DNA from: CAZMCH01 sp964564735 | GTDB taxonomy: Bacteria; Poribacteria; DTPJ01 | Direction: 5' to 3' | Assembly: GCA_964564735.1 (NCBI GenBank) | Contig: CAZMCH010000006.1 | Span: 1 to 64,000 of the forward strand | DNA length: 64,000 nucleotides | Part shown: positions 52,396-61,486 of the stretch, one piece after another | Layout of the letters: every line of letters starts with the position of its first letter | Position numbering within the stretch: the first letter of the stretch is position 1 | Notes under the pieces: model-generated | The model's input: only the letters and a program-made list of their open reading frames with translations | Databases searched by the model: none | Told to the model about the DNA's origin: nothing | Program-made: the position numbers and the translations under genes

Positions 52396-54099
52396 ATGTT
52401 AAGTGATCTCGAAATTGCTCAACAAGCAACAATGAAACCAATAACAGAAATTGCTAAAGAAATAGGTATACTTGAAGATGAGCTTGATTTTTATGGCAAA
52501 TATATGGCAAAAATAGATCTAAATATCCTTGAGAGGCTGAAAGATAGACCTATTGGTAAGTTTATATCTGTAACAGCTATTACACCAACCCCGTTAGGCG
52601 AAGGAAAAACGGTTACTGCACTTGGTTTGGGACAGGGATTGGCAAAAATAGGGAAAAAGGTTATTAATACCAATCGCCAACCCTCAAAGGGACCGACATT
52701 TGGTATAAAAGGCGGAGCTGCTGGTGGTGGATATTCACAAGTTTTGCCTATGGAAAATATAAACCTTCACTTTACTGGTGATGTCCATGCGGTTGAAACT
52801 GCCCATAATCTATGTGCTGCTGCAATAGATAATCATATTTCACATGGAAATGCTCTTGGAATTGATCCTGTCAATGTAACTTGGAGATATTGTCAAGACC
52901 TTAATTCTCGTGCTTTGAGAGACATCGTTATCGGATTGGGCGGTGCTGTCAATGGTTATCCAAGACAAACAGGTTTTGATATAACAGTCGCTACTGAAAC
53001 GATGGCTATTCTTGGTTTGGCTACTGATATAAAAGACCTAAGAAAGAGATTTGGACGCACTGTTGTTGGTTTCACTTATGATGGCAAACCAGTAACCGCA
53101 GAAGACCTTAAGGTTGCTGGTGCTATGACCGTTTTGATGAAAGAAGCCCTTAAGCCAAACTTAGTTCAAACAACGGAAAATACCCCAGTTATTACCCATG
53201 CTGGACCTTTTGCTAATGTCGCATTTGGTAACAATTCTGTTGTCGCTGATAGAATCGCTTTGAGACTTGCTGATTATGTTGTTACAGAAAGCGGATTCGG
53301 TGCTGATATTGGTTTTGAAAAGCTAATTGATGTTAAATGTCGTCAAAGTGGATTAAAGGTTGATTGTGCTGTTGTTGTCGCATCTGTCAGAGCATTAAAG
53401 ATGCACGGTGGCGGTTTCTTACTCAAACCGGGTCAGAAATATGCAAATGTAAAAGAGAAAGCAGAGACAGAAAATTTGCCAGCACTTGAAAAGGGATGCG
53501 AAAATCTTGCAAAGTGTATCAGCATTGCAAAAACCTTCAATATTCCTGTTGTTGTATCTATTAACAGATTTACATCGGATACAGAAGCAGAAATTAATCT
53601 TGTTAGACAAAAAGCTCTTGAGGCTGGTGCAAATGGTGTTGCTTTGAGCGAAGCATGGGCAAAAGGCGGAGATGGTGCAATAGAGCTTGCTGAAGCTGTC
53701 GTCAAAGCTATTGAACAACCACATGATATGCAGTTGCTATATCCTGATGATATTTCAATAAAAGAAAAAATTGAGGCTGTTGCAACAAAAATATACGGTG
53801 CAGATAAAGTTTCCTATGAGCCGTTAGCAGAAGAGAGAATCAAATTATATACAAGTCTTGGCTTTGATAAACTCCCAATAAATATGGCAAAGACACATCT
53901 GTCAATATCACATGATCCTATGTTGAAAAATGTTCCAAAGGGATTTACTCTCCCAATTAGGGACATCCGAGCATCAGTAGGAGCAGGATTTTTGTATCCT
54001 CTCTGTGGGCAAATGGTAACAATGCCGGGTTTGCCATCATCACCAGCTTTTGAAAAAGTTGACATTGATGAAGAAGGCAAGATCGTTGGTCTGTTCTAA
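52396..54099 (+). CDS. fhs: Formate-tetrahydrofolate ligase
   Basis: 567 residues from the ATG at 52396, which has TAGGAGAAAAATA upstream; a TTG-initiated frame from 52372 adds a tail overlapping that site. ATP motif TPLGEGKTVTALGLGQGL, then VNTNRQPSKGPTFGIKGGAAGGGYSQVLPM-type sequence (about residues 85-110), and TESGFGADIGFEKLID. It converts formate, ATP and THF to formyl-THF, the first step of the methyl branch. The tandem repeat lies in its probable promoter region. Confidence 0.97.
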   Translation: MLSDLEIAQQATMKPITEIAKEIGILEDELDFYGKYMAKIDLNILERLKDRPIGKFISVTAITPTPLGEGKTVTALGLGQGLAKIGKKVINTNRQPSKGPTFGIKGGAAGGGYSQVLPMENINLHFTGDVHAVETAHNLCAAAIDNHISHGNALGIDPVNVTWRYCQDLNSRALRDIVIGLGGAVNGYPRQTGFDITVATETMAILGLATDIKDLRKRFGRTVVGFTYDGKPVTAEDLKVAGAMTVLMKEALKPNLVQTTENTPVITHAGPFANVAFGNNSVVADRIALRLADYVVTESGFGADIGFEKLIDVKCRQSGLKVDCAVVVASVRALKMHGGGFLLKPGQKYANVKEKAETENLPALEKGCENLAKCISIAKTFNIPVVVSINRFTSDTEAEINLVRQKALEAGANGVALSEAWAKGGDGAIELAEAVVKAIEQPHDMQLLYPDDISIKEKIEAVATKIYGADKVSYEPLAEERIKLYTSLGFDKLPINMAKTHLSISHDPMLKNVPKGFTLPIRDIRASVGAGFLYPLCGQMVTMPGLPSSPAFEKVDIDEEGKIVGLF

Positions 54100-54129
54100 T
54101 TTTTACAAATTTCTATTAGGCTAATTATT

Positions 54130-54195
54130 AACCACAGATGGACACATATAAACACAGATTAAGATTAATCTTAGAATCCGTATCCATCTGTGGTT
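54130..54195. repeat. Dispersed inverted repeat ending in ACCACAGATGGA arms
   Basis: AACCACAGATGGA (54130-54142) pairs with TCCATCTGTGGTT (54183-54195); the loop contains a second palindrome TAAGATTAATCTTA. One arm recurs at 9007-9027. It could act as a transcription terminator or stem-loop between fhs and the cyclodeaminase gene. Confidence 0.8.
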
Positions 54196-54224
54196 TATTG
54201 CTTTTATATTAAGGAGGCTTTCAA

Positions 54225-54863
54225 GTGTATATTGATGAGCCAATGAAAAAATATCTTGATGAAACAGCATCAGGCGCACCGACACCGGGCGGAGGCAGTG
54301 TCTCCGCACTTGCAGGGGCTTTGGGAGCGGCGTTGACGAGCATGGTTTGCAACTTCACTGTTGGCAAAGAAAAATATAAGGATGTTGAGGCAGAAGTTGC
54401 ACAAATATTATCAGAAGCAGAAGATTTGAGGGCAAAACTTCTTGACCTTATGGTAGAGGATACGCAAGTTTACAGCGAAGTCTCTAATGCTTATGGGATG
54501 CCAAGAGGAACTGCTGAGGAAAAAGAAGCCCGAACAGAAGCCATACAAAAGGCTCTCAGATTAGCAATGCAAGCACCACTAGAAACAGCTTTTTGTTGCC
54601 ATAAAATACTCAAGCTAAATGAACCTTTACTGGATAAAGGCAATCAAAACTTGATCAGCGATGTTGGTGTAGCTGTCCTGCTTGCTGAATCTGCACTAAG
54701 ATCGGCAATTTTAAATGTTGAAATTAATCTTTCATACATAAAAGATGATGAATTTTGTAATAACACAAGAGAAAAACTCAGCTCAATTATAGCAGAATCA
54801 TCTGGGTTAAAGTCTAAAATATATGACAAGGTAAAAGAAGCCATCGGGGCAAAATTAGGATAA
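54225..54863 (+). CDS. fchA: Formimidoyl-THF cyclodeaminase family (methenyl-THF cyclohydrolase-type)
   Basis: 212 residues, GTG start after AAGGAGGC. TASGAPTPGGGSVSALAGALGAALTSMVCNFTVGKEKY is the folate-binding N-terminal helix region, split here across two motifs; ALRLAMQAPLETAFCCHKIL and QNLISDVGVAVLLAESALRSAILNVEINL follow. Family members remove NH3 from formimidoyl-THF or act as methenyl-THF cyclohydrolases. Next to fhs and folD, a folate interconversion role is likely. Confidence 0.9.
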   Translation: MYIDEPMKKYLDETASGAPTPGGGSVSALAGALGAALTSMVCNFTVGKEKYKDVEAEVAQILSEAEDLRAKLLDLMVEDTQVYSEVSNAYGMPRGTAEEKEARTEAIQKALRLAMQAPLETAFCCHKILKLNEPLLDKGNQNLISDVGVAVLLAESALRSAILNVEINLSYIKDDEFCNNTREKLSSIIAESSGLKSKIYDKVKEAIGAKLG

Positions 54864-54874
54864 AATATCCAGCT

Positions 54875-55966
54875 ATGAGTAGTATTGAAATTGTGGAAAT
54901 TCTATTGCTCTGTGTATTTTCATCAGCGATTCAAATGACTGCAAATTCCCAACAGCTCAACATATTTCCAGAAGAAGATTGGCAGGAAACTTCACCAGAA
55001 TCACAAGGTATAAATTCAGTCATGCTAGATAATGCAATGAATTATCTAGGAACCGAACTTGGTGGAAGTGGAGTTTCAGAATCTCTAATTATTCGTAATG
55101 GCTATCTGATCTGGAAAGGATCAAATATCGACGCATATCACAAAATTTGGTCTTGCACAAAATGTTTTACTAGCACGGTTCTAGGTCTGTTAATACAAGA
55201 TAAAAAATGCACGCTTGATACATTGGCAGTTGAATATTTACCCACCTTAGATGATATATACCCAGAATACAGAAAAATTACATTGCGCCATTTAGTAACC
55301 ATGACATCCGGATATGAGGCTATTGGCATAGGCTATGACGACAATCGTTGGAATATACCAACAACACCATTGGCAGAACCCGGAACGAAATATCAATACA
55401 ACGATAATGCTATGAACCTATTTGGATATATATTAACACTTATTGCTGGAGAGCCTATTTATGACTTATTCAAGCGCAGAATTGCCGATCCTATAGGCTT
55501 AACTCAATGGTATTGGGGCTGTTGGGGCATTATGGATGGATTATTGATAAATGATGCTTCTGGCTATCTTGCAGGGATACATATAACACCACGACAATTT
55601 GCACGTTTTGGGTATTTGTTTCTAAATAATGGTAAATGGAAAGATAAACAACTACTTAATAAATCTTGGATAGATCAAGCAACCACAAATCAAGTTCCAC
55701 TTTCCATTGAATATGCCAATTATGATGGACGGGGAAGATATGGATTTAATTGGTGGACAAATGGTATAATGTCAAATAACAAGCTAAATTGGAATTTTGC
55801 ACCACCAAAAACTTATTGTGCTATGGGCGGTGGAACAAATTACTGTTTTGTAATTCCAGAATGGGATATGGTAATTGTGCGCATGGATAAAGAAGTCAAT
55901 TTATCTTTATCACGATCAAATCAAATATGGGATAATTTTTTCTATAAGTTAAGGATCATTTATTAA
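54875..55966 (+). CDS. Exported beta-lactamase-related serine hydrolase
   Basis: 363 residues with a signal-peptide-like N-terminus (EILLLCVFSSAIQMTANS). Motifs SCTKCFTS (Ser-x-x-Lys nucleophile), YQYNDNAM (Tyr-Asn-Asp) and a late MGGGTNYCFVIPEWDMVIVRM region. The group includes esterases and peptidases; the substrate is unknown. It begins 11 bases after fchA but appears functionally unrelated to folate metabolism. A cysteine sits in the nucleophile loop (S-C-T-K). Confidence 0.87.
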   Translation: MSSIEIVEILLLCVFSSAIQMTANSQQLNIFPEEDWQETSPESQGINSVMLDNAMNYLGTELGGSGVSESLIIRNGYLIWKGSNIDAYHKIWSCTKCFTSTVLGLLIQDKKCTLDTLAVEYLPTLDDIYPEYRKITLRHLVTMTSGYEAIGIGYDDNRWNIPTTPLAEPGTKYQYNDNAMNLFGYILTLIAGEPIYDLFKRRIADPIGLTQWYWGCWGIMDGLLINDASGYLAGIHITPRQFARFGYLFLNNGKWKDKQLLNKSWIDQATTNQVPLSIEYANYDGRGRYGFNWWTNGIMSNNKLNWNFAPPKTYCAMGGGTNYCFVIPEWDMVIVRMDKEVNLSLSRSNQIWDNFFYKLRIIY

Positions 55967-56222
55967 ATAACTTACTTGCTTAAACCCACCCCTTAATCCC
56001 CTCCCAAGAGGGGAAATCCGCAATTCCCCTTTGGAAAAGGGGACGAGGGGGATTAAAACATTATCTTTGTGATGAATAAAAAACATAAAAATAGGGAAGT
56101 CATTTAATCACAAGTTCTAAGCAAATCATTAGATTTTAATAATTGATATTTTCAACCAAAAAAGTCTCCCTTTCCCAAAGGAAGATTTAGAGGGATTTTG
56201 AAATTAAACAAGGAGAATATTT
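55967..56222. other. Repeat-rich gap before folD
   Basis: Contains a CCCCTTAATCCCC/GGGGATTA-type repeat at 55984-56057 resembling the C/G elements near 15099, and an inverted copy of the AAATCCCTCTAAATC element at 56160-56203. No gene is seen. Confidence 0.6.
56160..56203 (-). repeat. Dispersed repeat, AAATCCCTCTAAATC copy 3 (inverted)
   Basis: Read on the minus strand it gives AAAATCCCTCTAAATC followed by TTCCTTTGGGAAAGGGAGACT. It shares the core with 15749 and 18684. Confidence 0.6.
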
Positions 56223-57092
56223 ATGTCAGCAACACTTTTAATGGGGAAACCCATTGCAGATAAAATTAACGATCAAATAACCGCAGATTTAGAAACGCTA
56301 AAAAAGGAAAAAGGCATAGTTCCATCACTTGCATCAGTTTTGGTTGGTGATGACCCTGCCTCTAAGGCATATTCAGGAAGACAAAAAAAGAGTGCAGAAA
56401 AAATAGGTATAAATTACGAATTACACGAACTTCCGGGCGATATAAGCGAAGATCGGTTAATAGAGTTTATCACCAATCTCAATAATGACAGCAATGTAAA
56501 TGGTATTATTATTCAAATGCCATTGCCAACAGGTATCAGTGAACAAAGAGTTCAGGGAACAATCGCACAAAAAAAGGACGTTGAGGGAATAACGCCTGCA
56601 AATCTCGGATTAATAGTATATGATAGACCAAGATTGATTCCATGCACTTCATTGAGCGCAGTTAAATTGGTTGAGTCTGCTGGAATCAATATATACGGCA
56701 AAAACCTTACGCTTGTTGGTCGTAGTGCTATTGTTGGAAAACCCGTAGCTCTATTAATGCTTCAGAGGAAGTTTTCGCCAACGGTTACCATTTGCCATAG
56801 AGGGACTTCTGATACAGGCAATCTTCCTGATCACGTTAGCAGAGCGGACATACTTATTGTTGCATCTGGAAGCCCTGAACTTGTCAAAGGCGAATGGATA
56901 AAAGAGGGATCAATCGTTGTTGATGTTGGATTTAACGTGGTTGATGGAAAGACGGTTGGCGATGTGGAATTTGAGGTTGCGAAAGAAAGAGCAGGATATA
57001 TAACTCCAGTTCCTGGTGGAGTTGGTCCTTTAACAGTTGCTATATTATTACAGAATACTATTGAAGCAACAAAATGGCAGTTAGAAAGCTGA
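56223..57092 (+). CDS. folD: FolD bifunctional methylene-THF dehydrogenase/cyclohydrolase
   Basis: 289 residues. Substrate motif SLASVLVGDDPASKAYSGRQKK carries the catalytic Lys region; IIQMPLPTGI, GRSAIVGKPVALLML (NAD(P)-binding) and PVPGGVGPLTVAILLQNT are diagnostic. It interconverts methylene-, methenyl- and formyl-THF. Note Gly before the usual GR-S motif is intact. Middle step of the fhs-to-metF route in this region. AAGGAGAATATTT precedes the ATG. Confidence 0.97.
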   Translation: MSATLLMGKPIADKINDQITADLETLKKEKGIVPSLASVLVGDDPASKAYSGRQKKSAEKIGINYELHELPGDISEDRLIEFITNLNNDSNVNGIIIQMPLPTGISEQRVQGTIAQKKDVEGITPANLGLIVYDRPRLIPCTSLSAVKLVESAGINIYGKNLTLVGRSAIVGKPVALLMLQRKFSPTVTICHRGTSDTGNLPDHVSRADILIVASGSPELVKGEWIKEGSIVVDVGFNVVDGKTVGDVEFEVAKERAGYITPVPGGVGPLTVAILLQNTIEATKWQLES

Positions 57093-57103
57093 GGTGTTGA
57101 TAT

Positions 57104-57535
57104 ATGGGTGGATACAGTGAGAAAGTGATGGATCATTTTATGAATCCACGCAATGTTGGGTCTTTTGAAGACCCTGATGGCGTTGGTCGGATCGGGAACC
57201 CCACTTGTGGCGACATAATGGAATTTCAGATCAAGGTCAAGGATGATCACATTGTTGATGTTAAATTTAAGACATTTGGTTGTGGTGCAGCTATCGCAGT
57301 ATCAAGCATGGTTAGTGAACTTGCAAAAGGCAAGTCGCTTGAAGAAGCGATGGAAATAACTAATAAAATGGTGGCAAAAGAACTTGATGGTCTGCCAAAA
57401 AATAAGCTTCATTGCTCAAATCTTGGTGCAGACGCATTACATAAAGCTATAAGAGATTTTAGAAGAAAACGTGGCGAACCCATTGAAGATGAACCAGAAG
57501 ATGAACATGACCACGATCATGAGGAGGATGAATAA
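57104..57535 (+). CDS. IscU/NifU-type iron-sulfur cluster scaffold
   Basis: 143 residues. MGGYSEKVMDHFMNPRNVGSF is the NifU/IscU N-terminus; the three cluster cysteines are in GNPTCGDIM, FGCGAAIAVSSM and LHCSNLGADAL. The C-terminal 20 residues are rich in Asp, Glu and His and could bind metal. No cysteine desulfurase gene is adjacent. It could supply Fe-S clusters to the diaphorase and metVF products nearby, which is inference. Confidence 0.93.
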   Translation: MGGYSEKVMDHFMNPRNVGSFEDPDGVGRIGNPTCGDIMEFQIKVKDDHIVDVKFKTFGCGAAIAVSSMVSELAKGKSLEEAMEITNKMVAKELDGLPKNKLHCSNLGADALHKAIRDFRRKRGEPIEDEPEDEHDHDHEEDE

Positions 57536-57536
57536 A

Positions 57537-57737
57537 ATGGAAAAAAAAGTAAAAAAGGGTTGCAAATGCCCCTATTGTGATATACCCGATCCCAAATCAT
57601 CTCCGTTCTGTGGTGGAAAAGATACAAAGCTACATTTTTGTAGTGAATGTGGTTGTTCAATTCCACGCACAGCCAAGCACTGTCCAGAATGTGGAGCGGA
57701 AATGAAAGCTACTGACAAACATATATGTGACGAATAA
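57537..57737 (+). CDS. Small zinc-ribbon protein
   Basis: 66 residues from the ATG at 57537, preceded by GAGGAGG and one base after the IscU stop. CKCPYCDIP, SPFCGG, HFCSECGCSIP and HCPECGAEM give at least four CxxC-type knuckles, so two zinc ribbons. Function unknown; tight coupling to the IscU-like gene suggests a related metal role. Confidence 0.75.
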   Translation: MEKKVKKGCKCPYCDIPDPKSSPFCGGKDTKLHFCSECGCSIPRTAKHCPECGAEMKATDKHICDE

Positions 57738-57751
57738 GGAAGGCGAGTAAA

Positions 57752-57994
57752 TTGGTCAAGAAATATTACAAAGTGATTCTTGAGCCTCAAGAGGAAGGCG
57801 GTTACACTGTAACTGTTCCTGCTTTGCCGGGTTGTATCTCTGAAGGCGATACCTATGACGAGGCATTGGTAAATATAAGAGATGCTATAAACCTCTATCT
57901 TGAAAGTCTTCAGGCTGATGGTTTGCCAATACCAGAAGAGACTCATCTCATCGCGGAATTGGAGTGCCAGTATGAGCAAGTTGCCAGTGCTTAA
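57752..57994 (+). CDS. hicB: HicB-family antitoxin
   Basis: 80 residues, TTG start. The partial RNase H-like fold YKVILEPQEEGGYTVTVPALPGCISEGDTYDEALVNIRDAINLYL is the HicB domain split into its beta-strand and helix parts. No C-terminal helix-turn-helix is visible, so DNA binding is uncertain. It overlaps the hicA gene by 23 bases. Confidence 0.93.
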   Translation: MVKKYYKVILEPQEEGGYTVTVPALPGCISEGDTYDEALVNIRDAINLYLESLQADGLPIPEETHLIAELECQYEQVASA

Positions 57995-58193
57995 AAGCCA
58001 TGATGTGATAAGAGTTCTCAAAAGAGCAGGATTCATTGAGCATAGACAAACAGGAAGTCATAAAATCTTTAAGAAAGAGGGTTTTCGCGTAACTGTTCCT
58101 AGACATTCGCGTGACCTCAAAAAAGGAACTATTAATAGCATCATAGAACAATCAGGATTGACTATTGAGGAGTTTATAGAGTTCCTGCAATGA
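57972..58193 (+). CDS. hicA: HicA-family mRNA interferase toxin
   Basis: 73 residues from the ATG at 57972. LPVLKSHDVIRVLKRAGF, RQTGSHKIFKK and VPRHSRDLKKGTINSII hold the double-stranded-RNA-binding-like fold and the catalytic histidine (GSHKIF). HicA cleaves mRNA during stress. The order hicB-hicA with overlap is one of the two common arrangements. Confidence 0.93.
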   Translation: MSKLPVLKSHDVIRVLKRAGFIEHRQTGSHKIFKKEGFRVTVPRHSRDLKKGTINSIIEQSGLTIEEFIEFLQ

Positions 58194-58731
58194 GAAAATG
58201 CTCTATAAATCAATAAGCACTATTAGACTTTTAGCAATTCCAGATCAGCGTTTTTGGCTATTCGGCTTTTTTATTGTAACAATGAACCTACACAATTTTA
58301 CAAAATTTGTAATATACTGCGTAAACCGCTTGCCGATAAAGACCTAAAAGATGGAGTGGATCAAGTAAGGAAATGCTATAAAGATGCTCTTTATCATAAT
58401 AGATGGAAATGATAAAGTGACTAGTGAAAAGCTGATAGACTTATATTTAAATGGTCGTTATTTTCATAGTGATTCCAAGAAAAATCAGGAACTAGAATGC
58501 CTTGAAAACAGCTTTCCTCATCAACATATAGAATTTGAATTACGAGATGCTCTACTCAATGTAGCAGAATGTATATTCATAATGAGATAGATAATAGATG
58601 AATCATTAATTAGTGTTACATAGACCAGAGACAGTATATTATAAGTTTCCAAGCAGTTTATTGTAACCATATAACTAACGATCTGATAAAGATTGTTGGT
58701 TTCTATTAAAATACTATTAAGGATTAGGCTT
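58194..58731. other. Gap after hicA with possible gene remnants
   Basis: About 540 bases. A 68-codon frame lies at 58384-58590, and codons before it read as LRKPLADKDLKDGVDQVRKC in another frame, which looks like decayed coding sequence. No clear promoter is seen. Confidence 0.5.
58384..58590 (+). pseudogene. Short reading frame, possible remnant
   Basis: 68 codons, MLFIIIDGNDKVTSEKLIDL continuing with a Phe/His/Leu-rich middle and ending VAECIFIMR. No ribosome binding site and no family recognised. It may be a fragment of a larger broken gene rather than a functional small protein. Confidence 0.3.
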
Positions 58732-59397
58732 ATGGAAAAAATAAACGTGATATTGAACGGTCAAGCAGTTAGCGGAGAAAAGGGAATGACGATTCTGGAA
58801 CTTGCAAAAGAAAATGGTATTGACATTCCTACCCTCTGTTATCTGGAAGGCTATTTGCCTACGGGGTCATGTCGCATGTGTGTTGTCGAGGTAAAGGGGG
58901 CAAGAACGCTTGTTGCCTCCTGCCATACTCCAATTGCACCCGACATGGACATACAAACACACTCACCGAAAGTAATTAAAGCTAGAAAAGTTATTTTAGA
59001 ACTTCTTTTTGCCAATCATACAGATAACTGCCTTATGTGTGATAAAGCAAATGTCTGCGAACTTCGCAAGATCGCCTCTGATCTGGAAGTAGGATTAACA
59101 AGATATAAAGGAAAAAGGCATTTCTATCCGATTGATGATGATAATCCATTTTTCACAAGAGATTTATCAAAGTGTATCCTTTGTAGAAGGTGCATAAAGG
59201 CTTCTCGTGAGACAAGCGGAAGAAGTGTCTTTGGTATCGGTAGTAGAGGATTTGAATCAAGAGTAATCGCAAGCCCTGATCAAGAGATTGATGAGGAATT
59301 ATGCGAGGTTTGCCTTGATGCCTGCCCTGTTGGCGCATTATCGAGGAAAGACACAACAATACAAAAGAAACGCAAACCTCTATATATAAAAGGCTAG
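58732..59397 (+). CDS. NuoG-N/HoxU-like iron-sulfur subunit of an NADH diaphorase
   Basis: 221 residues from the ATG at 58732. An N-terminal [2Fe-2S] domain (TLCYLEGYLPTGSCRMC...C), the His-ligated cluster motif HTDNCLMCDKANVC, and a [4Fe-4S] pair CILCRRC with CEVCLDACPVGAL. This is the electron-transfer part of NuoG and the whole of HoxU. There is no molybdopterin domain. It is followed by NuoE- and NuoF-like genes and then metVF. Confidence 0.92.
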   Translation: MEKINVILNGQAVSGEKGMTILELAKENGIDIPTLCYLEGYLPTGSCRMCVVEVKGARTLVASCHTPIAPDMDIQTHSPKVIKARKVILELLFANHTDNCLMCDKANVCELRKIASDLEVGLTRYKGKRHFYPIDDDNPFFTRDLSKCILCRRCIKASRETSGRSVFGIGSRGFESRVIASPDQEIDEELCEVCLDACPVGALSRKDTTIQKKRKPLYIKG

Positions 59398-59418
59398 TTT
59401 TGTTAGGAGGCAAAAACA

Positions 59419-59862
59419 GTGGATACTGTTATTCAGGAAGTTCTAACTCATCATAAAAACGGAAATCTGATCTCTATATTAAAAGAAATACAAGACAATC
59501 GTATTGATCTTTCAAAGGATGTTATGCTTGAGGTTGCGAAATCTGTGGGCGTTTCTTTCAGCGAAGTTTACGAGATAGCGACCTTTTATTCTTTCATCTC
59601 TACTGAGCCATTGGGTAAAAATGTTATTAGGATATGTAAAAGCATACCTTGTTATTTAAAGAGCAGTGATGTTGTCGTTGCTACTATTGAAAAGGAACTT
59701 GGTATCAAGCCGGGCGAGATAACTGACGACAAGAAATTTTCGTTCCATCTAACAAACTGTATCGGTGCTTGTGATATGGCTCCTGCGATGATGATTAATA
59801 AAAAGAGATATGGAAATCTTACGCCTGAAAAGGTCGTTGAGATTTTGAGGGAATATAAATAA
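59419..59862 (+). CDS. NuoE/HoxE-like [2Fe-2S] thioredoxin-fold subunit
   Basis: 147 residues, GTG start after TTAGGAGGC. VAKSVGVSFSEVYEIATFYSFI, ICKSIPCYLKSSD and FHLTNCIGACDMAPAMMINKKRYGNL are the NuoE motifs with four cluster cysteines (two in the CKxxPC pair, two in CxxxC). It transfers electrons between the NuoF and NuoG-like subunits. Confidence 0.93.
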   Translation: MDTVIQEVLTHHKNGNLISILKEIQDNRIDLSKDVMLEVAKSVGVSFSEVYEIATFYSFISTEPLGKNVIRICKSIPCYLKSSDVVVATIEKELGIKPGEITDDKKFSFHLTNCIGACDMAPAMMINKKRYGNLTPEKVVEILREYK

Positions 59863-59899
59863 GCATAGAGCATTTTGCATAACATCAGGAGATAATCTC

Positions 59900-61096
59900 A
59901 TGCCAGAAACACGTGTGATACTGAAAAACTGCGGGGTTGTTGATCCCCTCAGTATTGACAGCTACATAGAAAACGATGGCTTTGTTGGTCTGGACAAAGC
60001 CTTAAAAATGTCGCCAACAGACGTTATTGAGGAAATAAAGAAATCCGGACTAAGAGGTAGAGGCGGTGCAGGATTCCCAACCGGTATAAAATGGGATATG
60101 ACAGGCAAGGCTCCGGACGATGAAAAATACGTCCTTTGCAATGCAGACGAAGGCGAAGTCGGGACATTCAAAGATAGATATATAATTGAGAATGATCCGT
60201 TCAGCCTTGTTGAAGGCGTTGCTATAGCCTCTTACGCTGTCGGGGCAAAAAAAGCCTTTATTTACCTCAGAGCGGAATATAACTATCTTTTAGAGAAATT
60301 AAATAACGCAATTGAACAAACAAGGAAAAAAGGCTACCTTCAATCAGCGGGAGTTGATATAGAGGTATTTGAGGGCGCTGGCGCTTATATTTGCGGTGAG
60401 GAATCCGCACTTATTGAATCAATAGAGGGCAAGCGTGGCGAAGTTCGCTATCGCCCACCATTTCCACCAACCGAAGGTCTTTGGAGAAAGCCAACAGTCA
60501 TAGATAACGTTGAAACTTTGATGAATGCCCCTCGCATAATGACTAATGGTGCGGATTGGTATAGCCAAATGGGCGTTGACCGAAGCAAAGGCACTAAGGT
60601 CTTTTCTATCTGTGGTGATGTGGACAAGCCCGGTGTGTATGAATTAGTTATGGGAACTCCACTTCGTGAGCTAGTGGAAAACCTTGCACAAGCTAAGAAT
60701 GTCAAGATGATGCAGATAGGCGGTGCATCTGGTAGAGTAGTGCCTTATGAAAATATTGATACGCCATTATCGTTTGAGACGGTTCTTGGCGCTGGCGGAG
60801 TTATGGTATTTAATCAAAGTAGAGATGCTATTGAGATAATTCGCATGAATATGGCATTCTTTGAGGAAGAATCATGCGGAAAATGCTTTCCATGCCGAGA
60901 AGGAACGAAAAGAATGCTTGAAATCGTAACCCGTTTCCATGAAGGAAGGGCTTATAAAAGAGATCTGCAGGCTTTAGAGGATTTGTCGGAAACGATGATG
61001 TTGACTTCCCTTTGTGGTCTTGGGCAAGCGGCGCCTAATTCGCTGATTGATACCATTAAATATTATAGAAGCGAGTATGAGTCAAGGGTTATGTGA
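59900..61096 (+). CDS. NuoF/HoxF-like NADH-binding FMN subunit
   Basis: 398 residues. GLRGRGGAGFPTGIKWD is the FMN/NADH-binding loop; CNADEGEVGTFKDRYIIENDP, EGAGAYICGEESALIESIEG and the [4Fe-4S] motif ESCGKCFPCREGTKRM with the distal SLCGLGQ are present. There is no N-terminal NuoE-type fusion and no C-terminal ferredoxin domain. No complex I membrane genes are near, so this is a soluble diaphorase that oxidises or produces NADH. Confidence 0.95.
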   Translation: MPETRVILKNCGVVDPLSIDSYIENDGFVGLDKALKMSPTDVIEEIKKSGLRGRGGAGFPTGIKWDMTGKAPDDEKYVLCNADEGEVGTFKDRYIIENDPFSLVEGVAIASYAVGAKKAFIYLRAEYNYLLEKLNNAIEQTRKKGYLQSAGVDIEVFEGAGAYICGEESALIESIEGKRGEVRYRPPFPPTEGLWRKPTVIDNVETLMNAPRIMTNGADWYSQMGVDRSKGTKVFSICGDVDKPGVYELVMGTPLRELVENLAQAKNVKMMQIGGASGRVVPYENIDTPLSFETVLGAGGVMVFNQSRDAIEIIRMNMAFFEEESCGKCFPCREGTKRMLEIVTRFHEGRAYKRDLQALEDLSETMMLTSLCGLGQAAPNSLIDTIKYYRSEYESRVM

Positions 61097-61468
61097 TGTC
61101 TGAGAATATCCAAAAAGACGAATTCATCGCTTTAATCCGTGAGTTTCCAGATCGCTCTATCCGTTGGCTTTTAGAAACGCCTGAAAATGTCAAATGAGGT
61201 CGAGAACATGGGAAAAACAATGGCGCAAGAGCTAATTGAAGAAGGAATGAAAGCTGGATTAAAGCAGGGCTTGCAGCAAGGTAAGATAGAGGGTAAGATA
61301 GAAGGTTTGCAGGAAGCTATATCATTAGGGCTGGAAATAAGATATGGTAATGATGGTTTAGCTTTACTGGAGAATATCGTTAAAATTAATTCTATAGAGA
61401 AGCTTGAGGAAATAATGAGTGCATTAAAGGTTAGTAAAAAAGTTGATGATATTAAAAAACTGATCTAG
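61096..61468 (+). pseudogene. Remnants of an Rpn/YhgA-like (PD-(D/E)XK) transposase-family gene
   Basis: A 33-codon frame at 61096-61197 (FPDRSIRWLLETPENVK) overlaps the nuoF stop. A second frame at 61187-61468 (MAQELIEEGMKAGLKQGLQQ, then GLEIRYGNDGLALLENIVKI) is shifted by one base. They resemble the N- and C-terminal ends of Rpn-type recombination-promoting nuclease/DUF4351 proteins with the central nuclease domain deleted. The second frame might still be translated. Family assignment is tentative. Confidence 0.55.
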
Positions 61469-61486
61469 CAATGGAGTAATAGCTAT

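Noticed and set aside
58732..61096. Part of a respiratory complex I operon
   Set aside because: No membrane subunits (NuoH, J-N) and no NuoB/C/D/I in the window; the NuoG-like protein lacks the C-terminal domain, so a soluble diaphorase is the better reading.
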